Positions 24,668 to 37,164 of a stretch of 64,000 nucleotides of DNA are shown here, piece after piece. This stretch comes from Castor canadensis. Taxonomy: Eukaryota > Chordata > Mammalia > Rodentia > Castoridae. Within the stretch, counting starts at the first letter, position 1, and every line of letters begins with the position of its first letter. The notes under the pieces were generated by a model. That model was not told where the DNA came from, searched no databases, and was given only the letters and a program-made list of their open reading frames with translations. Where the stretch lies: NCBI RefSeq assembly GCF_047511655.1, contig NC_133387.1, forward strand, positions 40,094,853 through 40,158,852, written 5' to 3'. Position numbers and translations under genes: made by a program.

Positions 24668-24682
24668 CGGCGGCGGCGGCGG
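24668..24682 (+). repeat. (CGG)5 tract in the SAMTOR 5'UTR
   Basis: Five CGG units followed by CAG CAG CGG, ending 16 bp before the ATG. Short CGG runs are common in GC-rich 5'UTRs and can vary in length. Here the run is uninterrupted but short. Confidence 0.85.
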
Positions 24683-24698
24683 CAGCAGCGGCTACGAT

Positions 24699-24858
24699 AT
24701 GGAGCCGGGGGCCGGGGACCGAGGTGCTGCTCACGGGCGGGGGGCCGGGCCTCCAACCGCCCCGCAGCCCAGAGAGCAGGAGCGGAAGCTGGAGCAGGAG
24801 AAGCTCTCTGGGGTGGTGAAGAGCGTCCACCGGCGGCTCCGCAAAAAGTACCGAGAAG
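24699..24858 (+). CDS. SAMTOR: SAMTOR coding exon 1 (residues 1-53 plus first base of codon 54)
   Basis: This is the first coding exon of the S-adenosylmethionine sensor upstream of mTORC1 (synonyms BMT2, C7orf60). In mammals the protein binds the GATOR1-KICSTOR complexes when SAM is scarce and so restrains mTORC1 at the lysosome; SAM binding releases it. The exon starts MEPGAG, has a low-complexity Gly/Ala/Pro stretch (residues 4-24), then a charged helical segment [16 protein letters not shown] and a basic run RRLRKKYRE, which I recognise as the family's conserved N-terminus. The ATG has G at -3 and G at +4, a good initiation context. The same frame stays open upstream to at least 24486, so the start rests on family similarity, not on an upstream stop. 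The exon ends in phase 1 at a GTAAAC donor. It sits inside the CpG island. The Rossmann methyltransferase-like domain is not in this exon. Confidence 0.95.
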
Positions 24859-25299
24859 GTAAACAGCGAGCAGGGCGAGGGGGGAGGGGAGGCCGCATCG
24901 CCCCCGGCCCCTGTCACCTCTTCCCCCGCTGCAGCCCCCGAGAGGCCACCATTGAAATCTACAGGAGTTGCACGTCTGCCCCTGCCGAGGCCGCTCTCCC
25001 GGGCCGGGTCCGAGCCCTCTGTCGGCGCCAGACGCGCTCCGCCCGCCCCCGGTCCTTCCAGGGTCCTTGAGGGGAGCTCCGGGCCTGCGGAGGGACTGGG
25101 TCCCCACCCGCTCCCAGCCCCTGACCTGAGCCGGGGTGCGGAGACGGTTGTCACGCGTACACTCTCAGGAGGTAGGGTCGGCCGTTGCGAGTGTCTCGAA
25201 GGTAAAACACGAAGACAGGTGACATCCATTTGTGAGACAGTCGGAGGGAAGCGGAGTTGCCCTCACTCCCTTGGCGCTTGACCAGCCTGTTGTTCTGTT

Positions 25300-27174
25300 T
25301 TGTGCGTTGGTCCTCAGACCCTCTTCCGAAGCCATCCATCAGGCCGTCGAAGCTGCTGCGCCTTGGCTTCCAGAGCTGCCAAGTCAGCAGGCCTAGTAGC
25401 TGACTGCACTTTACCTTGTTAAAAAGGGGAACGGGCTATAGCCATGTCCCAACCCCCAGCCTTCAAATCTTAGTATTTGTGTAGGCAGATGAGGAAGAGA
25501 TCTGGGGCAGGTCCTTGAAATACTGTTAAGTTTGGAATAGCCCCTAACCACTTAACCTCCTGAAGATCCAGATGCCAATGAAGCAGGCCCTCGGTGGGAA
25601 CCGTCCATGGAGATCATAAGCACGGAAAGAAGCCCATTGACTTTTGCTTATGCCCCAGGAGTATTTATAGTTTGAGTCTGCCTTGTTATTTTTAAATAGA
25701 AGGTTTTGTACAGAGCTATTTTATGAGATTTTTGACAGTATAAATTCTCAGCATTTTCATATGCTCAAGAGAGATCTCTCTTAAGTATCAGAATGGGATA
25801 ACTTTCAACTGGCTCTTGCTTTAGCTTAATTGCAAACAGAAAAGTCAGCAGCTTTCTAGTGTTAGTCTTATGCTTAATAATTTAGGTAGAAGCAAAATTA
25901 TGACAGTGAAGGAACAAGAACATGTGAGATCATGTTACCTTTTCTTCTTAGACACACTTTTCAGTTATTCTTGAAAGTTAAAACTAAGTGTCTTTGTTCT
26001 TTTGAATGTGTTTTCTTTCCTGGACAACTCCAGCCTAGCTTTTAATAGAGGCTATTTAATCATCCCCAAAGATGGCTTATAGTATTGTTTAATAGGTACC
26101 AGTATAAGAGACTTGTCAAGCATAGTTAAGATATTGAAAATTGTTTTTTTTAAAGAATGCTCTAAACTCCAACCACAATTCAATAAAATGAGTAGTTACC
26201 ATAGCAACAGTTGCATCACTCTTGATCGTCAAAGAATGCACTTACATAATGGCATTCACTGTAGATTTTTGTTTGGAGAAATGAGAAAATAAATGGACAC
26301 ACTTTCCTGCAATTTACTGTTCTATTTTGTGCAAATTTAAGTGCATCTTTTTTAAAAAGGCTAACATATAATTCGGTTTCCATTTTTACCTTTTTATAAT
26401 AATTTCATTGTTATTCATTATTCATTTATTCATAAATGAATAGGTTCCACTTAACACACTGCCAATGTGTCATCATCTCTTCAAGGGCTGTTTATACTTG
26501 CTTAGTCCCACATGTTTAAACATGTCTTTAAGCCCAAATATTAACCACAGGAACACTTGTTTATAATGAGAATTGGTAGTTGGAAATTACTAGAGCTAGA
26601 ATGCATACATGTAGTTCAAAAGTGAATGATCTAGTGTGTTTCTGGGCAGGTAAAGTCCTGGCATTTGAATGAGGCTATTCTTTAGGCATTTTAAATGCTC
26701 TGAATTCCATCAGTGATCTAGTCTTCTCTAGGCTTAGCTCTGGTGATATGCAATGCCCCATCAGTGAAGTAGGAAGTAGATGATCCTAGTAAACATACCC
26801 TTTCCATCTTTAGTTTTGACATAGGCCTAATCTTAGTTGTGAAAAATCTTTCTGTGAAAAAGTCTGATAATATACATAATTCCAAAGAATGGATCTTAGT
26901 GTTATTTTGTTGTCTTGGTATTGTAGTACTGATGGTCCCCACTCTGTAAATAATATTTTACATCTTATTCCAGATCAGCTATTAGCATAGCCTGAATGGT
27001 GGTTAGGATTAGGTCAGCCTACAAAGACCTATTAAAACAGTAACACAGCTGAACTGCAGTACTAATAACTATGGAAACGATATGCTTTTTATAACTAATT
27101 TCTTACCTGAAAAGTCCAGCTTAGAATTTTGGAATGTAAGATTGAAAGGATCCTTAGTATTTATGACTGATTCC
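25300..27174. other. Intron 1 DNA without recognisable features
   Basis: AT-rich intronic sequence. No exon, repeat family or structured RNA recognised. Confidence 0.45.
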
Positions 27175-27300
27175 AAAACATGATTGACCATCAGGCTCAT
27201 CTGGATGCCTTTTAAAAATTCCTGCATTCTACTTCAGATCTACAGTTTCAGAATCCCTCTCATTAGGGCCTTAAAATCTGTCAGAAAGACTGGTGATCTA
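27175..27300 (+). mobile_element. MER5-type (hAT-Charlie) DNA transposon fragment
   Basis: CATCAGGCTCATCTGGATGC, then TTTTTAAAAATTCCTGCATT-like sequence and CAGTTTCAGAATCCCTCTC follow the MER5 pattern. Followed by a GAATGAACTGAGTCTTAAAA stretch that may be a MIR scrap. Confidence 0.6.
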
Positions 27301-28474
27301 AACTCATTTTTTAAATGTATAGATGAATGAACTGAGTCTTAAAAAGATTAAAATAATTTCTTTTTAAAATCTATTTTGTGAATATTTTTAGGAAATTTTA
27401 TCAATTTATTTCGTTCCTTAATTTACTTAGTCTGCATTAAAAAAAACAAAACAGTTTTCACAAAAAACATGCTGCTTTTATAAATAAATCAGAGGAAAAA
27501 TAAAAATACATGCTAAATTGTTCAAATAGTGGTATTTTCATGGTCATGGAGTTATGGGTAATGTTTATTATAATTTTCTACATTAAAAAATTCCATGTAA
27601 GTAACAATAATAATGCTATAGAGGTAGCTAGATAGGACAGACTACTGAAAAGGAAGCAGAAATGGAGAACACAGGATAGCATGGTTCAGTAGACTAAGTT
27701 CAGGAAAAAAAAAAGTATAACAAAGATTAACAGTTGTGAGCAGAATTTTAGTATCAAGGATTAAATAGCCTAATTTAGGTAATTAATACTTACTAATTAT
27801 TCAGATTCTTCCTCATAGTTTGAGACAGAAGGTTAACTAGAACAGTATGTAAGATAAACTGAAACTATAGTGTGATTGATTGTTCTCTAGTAAGTAAATA
27901 CCTGAAACAAAGGAATTGGCGAAGAGAGAAGCCTTTGAATTAGAAATAATTTTCAGCTACAAACAAAATGTCTAAAGATGTTAGAATTAATGTAATGTTG
28001 GTATTTTTCCTGAAATAAAGTTTTAAAATTGTTTTAAAAATTAGGATCACAGATTATTTTTATTGAAATTTCTTATTTTTTGTTCTTTCAGTGGCTCTTC
28101 ATCACAGCTGTTTTAATATATTGACCCCAAGAAACTTTGAAAAGGTTCTCTTTGTTTTACTGCTTTTCAAGTGAGATTTTGCAGTTTTATGTTTTTCGCA
28201 GTTACACACATTCTGATATAGAATCAGAAAGTTTTTTGTGATGGAATCTTGCTTGATCAGCAATAGAAGATTCCCTACAGAGAGTCTGGTTAAGGTTGCC
28301 TTAGGAAAATTTGAACTTAACATTCCTGTAAAGGAAGAAAAATGAAAAGAGGTTAATAATCAGTAACACTAAAAAATAAAGGATCCGTTAGTTCAGTAAA
28401 GAGCACAAAGTATAAGTCCAAAAGTATTCATATAGATTCCTTGATTTTTTTTTTTTTTGAAGAAAAAATGTAGT

Positions 28475-28565
28475 TGTTCTTAGCCTTGGTTCCATATCAG
28501 TATCATCTTTGGAACTTTGTAGAATACAAACATTTTTAAAAGCTCCGTAGAGAAGACAGTGAACA
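28475..28565 (+). mobile_element. Probable MER5 fragment
   Basis: GTTCTTAGCCTTGGTTCCAT then ATCATCTTTGGAACTTTG and TTTTTAAAAGCTCC resemble the left half of MER5A/B. Confidence 0.5.
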
Positions 28566-28569
28566 AAAC

Positions 28570-29289
28570 AGTTGAGAAATAACTGAACTGCAATAGATTG
28601 CAAGAGGAAGAAATCTAGAAGAAAGGAGGCAGGTTAGGTGGCTTTTAAAGTAACTTGATTTAGAGTTGATAATGTAACAGCAGTGATAATGAAAATAGAG
28701 AAAAATTAAAACATCTGAAGGTCACAGAGCAAGCAGTTTTCATTGCCATTGGCATTCAGTTGGAAAATCTGTATATTTGAATAGGTGTGAGGGTGAAAAG
28801 AACAGGGTAGATAGGAAGGTTGGGTTGTTACATGGCATGGAGGGGAATGATTTACTTTGGAATGTATTCTTTGGAAGTGTAGGATTGGAAGCCCTGTGCG
28901 TGAAGGTTAAGTTTTGAGGCAGGTGATCTGTCCTGTGGAGTGATGATAATGTGTAACTGAGGAGAGATTCTTGAAAAGCACTAGTGGTTAGTGGTTAAAA
29001 GGAGAAGGTGGAGCCTTCACAGAACACAAGTACTCCCAGGAATTGAGCTCCTTTCTGCTGGATGCTAACACAGTAGAACTATACCCACAATGTATACTTC
29101 ATTTGTAGTAAAGGTGCTCAAAGTGACAACTTAAAGTATTCAAGAAAAGGCAAAATAATGATTATGATTGCATTACTTAAGAAAAACGTGATATGCTTTG
29201 ATTCCAACAATTCCTAGTCTTTGTTGCCTGAAGTTCAGTGTTTTTGTGTATATTATTGTGTGTATCATGTTTGTAGCTTTAAGCATCCA
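28570..29289. other. Intron 1 DNA without recognisable features
   Basis: Nothing recognised. Confidence 0.4.
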
Positions 29290-29468
29290 AGACAGTGTTT
29301 CTTATGCTTTAGTGTGGGTCACAATCTTATGATAAGTTCTTAAAATGGTGATGCCCAGGCTCTCAGAAAACAGTCCCATGGATCTGAGGTTGGAGCCTAG
29401 GAATCTGTGTAATTATTTTTTGTATGGTTCTCAGGCAGTTGATCACAGAAACACTTTTTGAAAAAGAA
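29290..29468 (+). mobile_element. MER5A-type DNA transposon, near full length
   Basis: Starts ACAGTGTTTCTTATGCTTTA and ends ACAGAAACACTTTTTGAAAA. These are the decayed terminal inverted repeats of MER5A (CAGTGGTTCTC / GAGAACCACTG). The interior has ATGCCCAGGCTCTCAGAAAA and GAGCCTAGGAATCTGTGTAA. Confidence 0.75.
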
Positions 29469-29469
29469 G

Positions 29470-30629
29470 ACTGAGCTGACTAAGGTTTTTCTCAGAGAAA
29501 AAGGGCACTTTGATCCTGAAGACTATTCTTGTCCTAGTAGGTCTCATTGCATTTCGTAGTCATTCCTTGAATATGCCTATGAAATACTTCATTACCGTAA
29601 TAAAGTACAGTATATAGAAGTGAAGTATCAGTTGAGATAACTAAATCAGTTAATGATTTTCCAGTACCAAGTATTCTTGCTATAACTATGTAAAAAGTTA
29701 CTTACTTGTTTTTAAGCACAATATCAATATAAGTTGTGTTTACATTTTCCCCTTGATATTTTTGACACACGTTTATTTCTTCTATTAGATTTCCATTTAT
29801 TTTGTTGTCATTTTTTGGTGGAATAGTATACCAACATTATTATCTAAATAATTCAGGCATATTCATTACATTTTAATTGTCCTTTCTTGCAGCATTTTTG
29901 TTAACCTAGAAAAATCTGGTACTTGGAAACACCTTTTGTGTAATAGATCTGAAGATTTTTTATCATCTATAGCTAAAATAAAAAGTTACCCTAGAATCAT
30001 ATTCATTTTGCAAGAGCAATCTCACATTGTCAAAGTTTATTAATTGACAGATGGGTTAATACTTTCTTATTATCAAATGCTACTTCTTCTCATGGATAGT
30101 CACTTAATCATTACAAATTCCTCCCTACTGACACATTTGTTTACTTTACCTAGCATAGAATCCTACATAGTGCCTCACATCCCACGTAACAAGCCAGCCT
30201 TCCTCTTACCTTATGCTTTCACAGCACAGTTGTACTTAAACCTTTATAGTGTTTATCATTTACTGATTTCTTGTCTGTCTTTCCCAAAAAACTATACACA
30301 TTTATAAATTAATTTTCATGATGTACTAACAAATGTTGATGACACTGGTCCTGACATTTCTTTATTCCATTTTACAGGATATATTGAAAGGCTTTTGCAT
30401 TTTGAATTAAGTATTTTTTATCATAAATATGTTTATGATAAAAGGCTGCTCCATGAAACTACATCATGAGCCATATTTTACTTCCAGATACTGAGTTTAA
30501 CCCATACATTGCTTTGTTTTTTAATTAAATTTGACTCTACTTTGCCCCAAGCCTCACTGCTTTCTGTATTATTGCACCAGGCATTTGAGTTTACAGCCTT
30601 TCCACTGACTGTTGGCTTTGAGCCATGGA
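29470..30629. other. Intron 1 DNA without recognisable features
   Basis: Nothing recognised. Confidence 0.4.
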
Positions 30630-30770
30630 GATACAGTGGATTCATCTGGGGAGTATTAGAATAAATGACCAGTTCCCACTCCAGATCAATTAAATAAAAT
30701 TTCTGGGTGATACTAATGTGTACCCATAATTGGCAGCCAGAGTTGAGAACTACTGCCAGAAAACTAACAA
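30630..30770 (+). mobile_element. MER5-type DNA transposon fragment
   Basis: TTCATCTGGGGAGTATTAGA, GACCAGTTCCCACTCCAGAT and the end AGAGTTGAGAACTACTGCC match MER5A with one decayed terminal repeat. Confidence 0.7.
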
Positions 30771-31356
30771 ATAATGCAGTTACAAAGATTAAATAACTAC
30801 ATTTGACTGAAAAAAGTCCACTTGTCTGTGGTTCATATAATTATTATGCTTTGTTCTGATGCTGACCTTTGTTCATATCCAGCAGTGTTCATACATTTAA
30901 AGCTCATGAATAGATGGAAGGTAGTATGGTGGTTAGGATCATAACTTTGAACACTGTGTTTTAATGTTTTGGAATGGCAGTTGAATTTGTTTCCAGTCAG
31001 TAATAAGTTTTTCTTTTTACCCCATGTTAGAGAAAATGGCTTTTACAGGTTCTTTGAACTTGATTTTGATAATCTGGTCTTCTACAGATAAGGCATCTTA
31101 TGGTCAATATTTAGCAGTATGCCTAAGTCAAAATCAAATGTTTTAAACTGCTAAAAGTTAAAAACATATGATACCCAAATTTTTGGAGCGTTTGTTTGTT
31201 TACAGAGCTTGGTACTCTAACGTAATGAAATACGGTTTTTATTTTGTAATATTTACCGTAATACAATCTTACAACATTTGCCAAGCTCGTGTCACTTTTT
31301 TGAAGATCTGGAAAGGGATCTCAGGCTCTGCCACTTGAGTCATGCCCTCCAATCCT

Positions 31357-31488
31357 TTTGCTCTTTAGTTTGTTTTTCACATTGGATCTCATGCTAACTT
31401 TACCCAGGCTGGCCTCAAACCACAGTCTTCCTATGTCCACCTCCCAAGCAATTAGGATTACAGGCATGCAGTGGCCTATGCCTGGCCT
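31357..31488 (-). mobile_element. B1-like (7SL-derived) SINE, minus strand
   Basis: TACCCAGGCTGGCCTCAAAC, CCTCCCAAGCAATTAGGATT and ACAGGCATGCAGTGGCC are the reverse of an Alu/B1-type monomer. Confidence 0.85.
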
Positions 31489-31494
31489 TCCACA

Positions 31495-32420
31495 TCAGAT
31501 TTAAAAACTTAAATTTATTGAGGTATTCTTATAGACTCCATCCATTTAAAGTATATAACTCCATGAGATTTGGTAGATATATGCATCTGCGAAATCATTA
31601 CTGAAATCAAGATACAAATCATTTGCATCCCTCTCAATATTTTTCTTATGCTCCCTGTAGTCAGTCTCACTATCTCTACTCCCTGTGTCTGACAATCACC
31701 ACTTCACTCTATTTCTTGAAGGTTTGCTGTTTTTAGATTCCACATCTAAGTGACATATAATTCTTGTCTTTCTGTGTCTGGTATATTTCACATAGCACAA
31801 TGACCTTCAGATTCATGCACATTTTCACAAATAACAGGATTTCCTTTTTTTTTTTTTTTTTTTAAGGCTAAATGATGCTTTGCTGTATATGTATATACAT
31901 AATTACTTTATCTAGTCAACCATCAATGGACACTTAGATTGTTTCCTTATCTTATTGTGAGTAATGCTGGAGTGAACATGGAAGTACATGTACCTCTTTG
32001 ACATACAGATTTTATTTTATTTGGATATATACTCTTAAGTTGCTGGATCATATGATAATTTAATTTTTGGTTTTTAGATGAACTCTCATATTGTTTTCCC
32101 TAATGGCTATATCTGTTTAGATACTCAGCACCATGTATAAGAGTTCTGTTTCTCTTCATTCAGTGCTTGTTTTTATTTGTCTTTTTGATAATAGCTATCA
32201 TTGTTTTAATTTGTATTTCTGGATGATCAGTGATGATAAGCACCTATTGGCCTTTTTTTTGCATCTTCTTTAGAAAAGTATCTGTTAAGATCCTTTGCTC
32301 ATTTTTAAATTAGATTATTTGCTTTTATTGATAGTGAGTTGTATGAGCTCCTTATATTTTTTAATATTAACACTTTATCAGATGCATAATTTATAAACAT
32401 TTGTATCTTAAATTGGTCAT
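31495..32420 (-). mobile_element. Old L1 3' end, minus strand
   Basis: Reverse ORF2 end/3'UTR: TTATTGAGGTATTCTTATAG, TTTCACATAGCACAATGACC, TTGTGAGTAATGCTGGAGTG, GTTGCTGGATCATATGATA. Contains an internal T run at about 31845-31863. Confidence 0.8.
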
Positions 32421-32984
32421 AGATAAGTATAAATTTTAGTATAACTAAATTTCTTTTCTGTGCCTTATATTACAGCATCTAAGGATGAGAATTATGTTAG
32501 TTATTGAGAAAAATAATATATTATTTCTAATGTCCTTCTAAATATTAGATGATCCTTGCATGTAAAAATGCATGACACTTAGCATCACCTATTCATTTTT
32601 TTAGCTATAAATAACTCCTTGTCATTTAGTGTGATTCCCAGTCATTTTTCCTTAAGCTTATAGATTTTCCAAAAAGATCTATGTACTGCTATTAAAAACT
32701 TAATAGATGTGACTACACTTTCAGCTGCAAGTTTTTGAGAACAAGGCAAGGTGAAATAATGTTTTGAATCAGCTTAAAATAATGAACTTTAAAAACAAAT
32801 GACTTTGAACTTACTGTTTCCTAACACTTTAAATTTATTTTGAGAATAATAACATTTGAAAATACTCAAATTTTATTTTACTTGAGTTACTGTTGACAAC
32901 CATCTCTAGTTTGAATTTTACTTTAGCCTAATTTGATTTGTTTAGAATTTTGGGGTTTGATGTATTTTTAAAAGTTTACCAGAA
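32421..32984. other. Intron 1 DNA without recognisable features
   Basis: Nothing recognised. Confidence 0.4.
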
Positions 32985-33564
32985 ATTTTATTATTTTTTT
33001 CCAGAGTATTCTTATTAGTATATATTAATTATACAAAGTGAAAGTTTTCATTATTGCATTTCCGCACATACCAAGTAAGTGCTCTTTTATTTTTGGGTCT
33101 TTTTCTCCTCCCTAGATTCCGTATATGAGAGAAAGCATGTGTGGAACTAACTTATTTCACTTAACATGATAGATAGGTCTTATCCATTTTCCTGCAAAAG
33201 GCATAATTTCATTCATCTTTCTGCTGAATACAACTTCATTGTGTATGTACACCACATTTTCATCCATATATGAACATTTGGCTGATTGCAAATGTCCAGT
33301 TCACATTTGGCTGTTGTGAATAAGTGGTATGGTAAACATGGCTATGCAGGTCTCCCTATAATGAACTGATTTCTTTTGTTGTGTATACCCAGACCAACGA
33401 ATTGCTGGCTGGATCATAGGAAGATGGTATTTTTAATTTTTTGATGAACCTCCATACTGATTTCCATAGTAGCTGGACTAATCTACATTCCTAACAGCAA
33501 TGAACAAGGGTTCCTTTTGCCCTCTGTATCCTCACCGTCATTTGTTGTTGTTTTCCTTTTTTTG

Positions 33565-33682
33565 TAAAGTAGGTTTTTTTTGTTTTTTGTTTTATTTTTT
33601 AATTTGCTAATGCTGGGGTTTGAACTCAGGATCTTGTGCTTGCCAAAATGGCGTTCTAACACTTGAGTCACGCCCAGCCTGT
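33565..33682 (-). mobile_element. tRNA-derived SINE, minus strand
   Basis: T-rich tail, then GGGGTTTGAACTCAGGATCT and TTGAGTCACGCCCAGCCTG. Inserted in the older L1. Confidence 0.85.
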
Positions 33683-34009
33683 TTGTTTTCTTAATGACAG
33701 CTATTCTTACTGAGGAAAGATGGAATCTCAATATAATTTTGATAGCTAAAGATTATATTGAGCATTTGTACTTCTACATTTCAAAAGTGTCTGCTGTGTT
33801 CCATTGCCCATTTGATGGCATTATGTGCTTTTTGTTTGTTTATATTCTAGATATTACATGTATTTTAGATACTAATCCCCATCAGAGAGATATCTGGCAA
33901 AGATTTTTGTCCCATTCTGCAGGCTCTCTTCATTTTGATTGCTTCTTTTGTTGTACAGAAGCTGTTTAATTTGGTGCAATCTCATTTGTCAATTCTTTTT
34001 GTTTGTTTG

Positions 34010-34125
34010 TTTGCTTGGTTTATTTTATTTATTGATTTTTTTCTTGGTGGGACTGGTGGTTTGAACTAAGGGCTTCGCATTTGCAAAGCAGAACTCTATT
34101 ACATGAGCCAAACTTCCAGTTCTGA
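34010..34125 (-). mobile_element. tRNA-derived SINE, minus strand
   Basis: GGTGGTTTGAACTAAGGGCT and ATGAGCCAAACTTCCAGTTC after a T-rich tail. Inserted in the older L1. Confidence 0.8.
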
Positions 34126-35017
34126 GCTACTGGAATTCTACTTAGAAAGTCCTTGCCTATATATGTATATCTTGAAGTATTATTTCCCCTATGTTTTCTT
34201 CTGGCAGTTTTAAAGTTTCGGTCTTACATTAAGGTCTTACATTAAGGTTTTTCATTTATTTTGAGTTGATTTTTGTGCAGTCTTCTACATATGGACATCC
34301 AGTTTTCCCTATACCACTTTTAAAGGCGCTGTCTTTTCTCCAATGTATGTTTTTGGCTCTTTTGTAAAAAAACACATGATTTAAAAAATCAGATGGCTGT
34401 CGCTTATTTCTACCTATTCTATTCTACTCATCCCCTACCCCATCCTACTCTATTCTTCTATTACCTATTTTTGTTCCAGTACCATGCTATTTTTTTGTAC
34501 CATGGCTCCATTATAATTTGAAATCAGGTATTGTGATACCTTCAAAATTGCTCTTTTTGCTTAGGAATGCTTTGGGTATTCATAGTCTTTTGTATTTCTA
34601 TATAAATTTTAGGATTTTTTTATGTATATGAAGATTGTCATTAGAATTTTGATGGAGTACATTGAATTTGTAGGTTGCTTTTGGTAATATTGCCATTCTG
34701 CTGACCCATGAATATGGGAGGTTTTCTAGTGTCTTCTACAGTTTCTTACTTTAGTGTTTTATAGTTTTCATTGTAGAAGTCTTTAACATCTTTGACTATG
34801 CTTATATCCTATACTTAGGATCATATTGAGCTCTTATATTGAGGTGTGATCCTTTCCATTGTTTTCTTGACCTCTTTACCAATAAGTTCACTGTTGGTAT
34901 ATAGGAAAGCTATTGAATTTTTTCTTTTTTGTATGTTGATTTTGTATCCTGCTACTTTGCTAAGAATACTTATCTGAGCAAAGAGTCTTCTGGTGGAATA
35001 ATTTAGAGTCTTTTATA

Positions 35018-35146
35018 ATATTTACTTACTTGTGTATTTATTTGTTTTTGAGATGAGGTCTTGCTATATACCCTGGGCTGAACTCCTACCTCCACCTCCT
35101 GAATGCTAGGATTACAGGTCTGAACTACCATACCTGGCTGTTTTTC
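35018..35146 (-). mobile_element. B1-like SINE, minus strand
   Basis: TTTTTGAGATGAGGTCTTGC, CTACCTCCACCTCCTGAATG and CTAGGATTACAGGTCTGAAC. Inserted in the older L1. Confidence 0.85.
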
Positions 35147-35312
35147 AGGTCTTTTAAGTATAGGATTGTTTCATCTGCAAACAGGTATAATTGACTTCTT
35201 CTTTCCTATATGTATACTCTTTATTTCCTTCTCTTACCTATTTTCTGGCTAGGATTTCAAGCACTATATTGAATAAGAGTGGTGATAGTGGGCAACCTTG
35301 TCTCATTCCTGT

Positions 35313-35426
35313 TTAATTAATTCATTTTATTTGTTTACTTATTTATTTTGTGATATCTGGGTTTGATCTCAGGGCTTTATGCTTGCTAGGTAGACACCCA
35401 GCCACTTGAGCCAAGTTCTGAGCCCA
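35313..35426 (-). mobile_element. tRNA-derived SINE, minus strand (first of two at one site)
   Basis: GGGTTTGATCTCAGGGCTTT and CACTTGAGCCAAGTTCTGAG. Flanked by CATTCCTG-type direct repeats shared with the next SINE. Confidence 0.8.
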
Positions 35427-35435
35427 TTCCTGATT

Positions 35436-35548
35436 TCATTTTATTTTTTAAAAATTTAAAAAAATTTTTGGGCAGTAATTGAATTTGAACTCAGGGCCAC
35501 ATACTTCTTAGGCAGTCACTCAGCCACTTGAGCCATGCTGCCATCTCA
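35436..35548 (-). mobile_element. tRNA-derived SINE, minus strand (second at the same site)
   Basis: GAATTTGAACTCAGGGCCAC and CACTTGAGCCATGCTGCCAT, followed by TCTCATTCCTGAT, another copy of the target motif. Confidence 0.8.
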
Positions 35549-37164
35549 TTCCTGATTTTAGAGGCAACACTTTACAGTTTGATTTTCCATTTAGTACAGT
35601 GTGACTTTGGATCTGTCATACATAACCTTTATTATGTTGTGGTATGATCCTTTTTTTCCTAGTTTCTTTAGGGCTTTTATCATGAAGAGATGTTGGATTT
35701 TATTGAAGACTTTTTCTTCATCTAGTAAAATGATTTTGTGGTTCTTGTCCTTGATTCTATTTATGTGCTATGTTATGTTTATTGCTTTGTGTATGTTAAA
35801 CCATTTTGGAATGCATTCCCAGAATGAATCCAATTTGTTCATGATGTGTGTTCTTTTTAATGTGTTTTTGAGTTGGATTTGCAAGAATTTTGTTGAGTAG
35901 TTTTTCATCTGTGTTCATCAAGGAACTTGTTTTATAGTTTTCCTTTTTAATTGTGTCTTATTTTTGTATCAAAATAATATGGATTCTGTAGAATGAGTTT
36001 GAAAGTGTTCCTTTCCTTTTATTTTGTGAAATAATTTGAGGAACATTGGTATTATTTCTTCTTTGAAGGCTTGATAGAATTCAGCAGTGAATCTGTTTGG
36101 TGAATCTGTGGGGAGATGATTTTATTACTGTTTCAGTCACATTACTTGTTACTAATCTGTTTAAGTTTTTGCATCTTGTTATACTTGAATTTCATTTGGT
36201 CGTGTGTGTCTAGAAATTTATCCATTTTTTCTAAATTTTCCAATTTATTGGAGCCTAAGTTTTCAAAATATTACCTAATTATCCTCTATTTCAGTGATAT
36301 CTGTTGTGATGACACCATTTCATCTCTAATTTTATTAATTTGTGTTTTCTCTTGCTTTTCTTTCATTTAGCTTGCCTAAAGATTTGTCAATCTTGTTTAT
36401 CTTTTCAGAGAACCAATTCCTCATTTCACTGATCCTTTGTATTCTTTTAGTTTCTATTTCATTACTTTTAGCTCTGGTCTTTATTATTTCTTTCCTTGTA
36501 TTAGATTGGCTTGTTCTTGCTTTTCTAAAACCTTGAGGTACATCATAAGGTTATTTGAGGTCTCTCTTTTTTTTTTTTTTAATGTAGGCATTTATAGCTA
36601 TAAATGTCCCTCTTAGAGCCACTTTCCTTATATTCTACAAGAACTGATGTGTTGTGTTTTCATTTTCATTTAATTCTAGAAATCTTTGAATCCCCCCCAC
36701 TCCGATTTTTTTGATGAGCCACTGATCATAAAAAAATATACTGTTCAATTTCTAGATATTTGTATATTTTTATGTAGTTTCTCTTGCTGTTGATTTCTAG
36801 TTTTATTCTAATTGTGATCTGATAAAATATAAGAAGTTATCTCAGTTTCCTTATGTTTGTTAAAACTTGCTTTATGTCCTAAAATATCTATTTTGGAGAA
36901 TGTCTCATTCTCTGGGGAGAATATGTATTGGGTAGCTATTGTGTGGAATATTCTGTGGTGGTAAGTCCATTTGATCTATATTGTCCTTTAACTCTAGTAT
37001 TTCTTTGTTGAGGTTTTGATCTGAATGACATATGTATTTCTGAAAGTGATGTATTGCAGTCATCCACTATTATGTGTTGAGGTCAGTCTGTACCTTTATG
37101 TCCAGTAGTATTTATTCTGTGGAATCAGGAGTGCCAATGTTCAGTGTGTATTTGCTTATAATTG

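Larger units (their letters stand above)
24270..25240. promoter_or_regulatory. CpG island spanning SAMTOR promoter, exon 1 and start of intron 1
   Basis: A sharp change from AT-rich DNA to a GC-rich, CpG-dense block of about 1 kb, centred on the ATG-bearing exon. This is the usual form of a broadly expressed mammalian promoter. Long open frames on the minus strand here are a by-product of GC richness and are not called. Edges are set by eye. Confidence 0.9.

Noticed and set aside
24156..25229. Long minus-strand open frame (357 codons) over the CpG island
   Set aside because: GC-rich DNA has few stop codons. The translation is Ala/Gly/Pro/Ser low-complexity, overlaps the SAMTOR promoter and exon 1, and has no recognisable domain.
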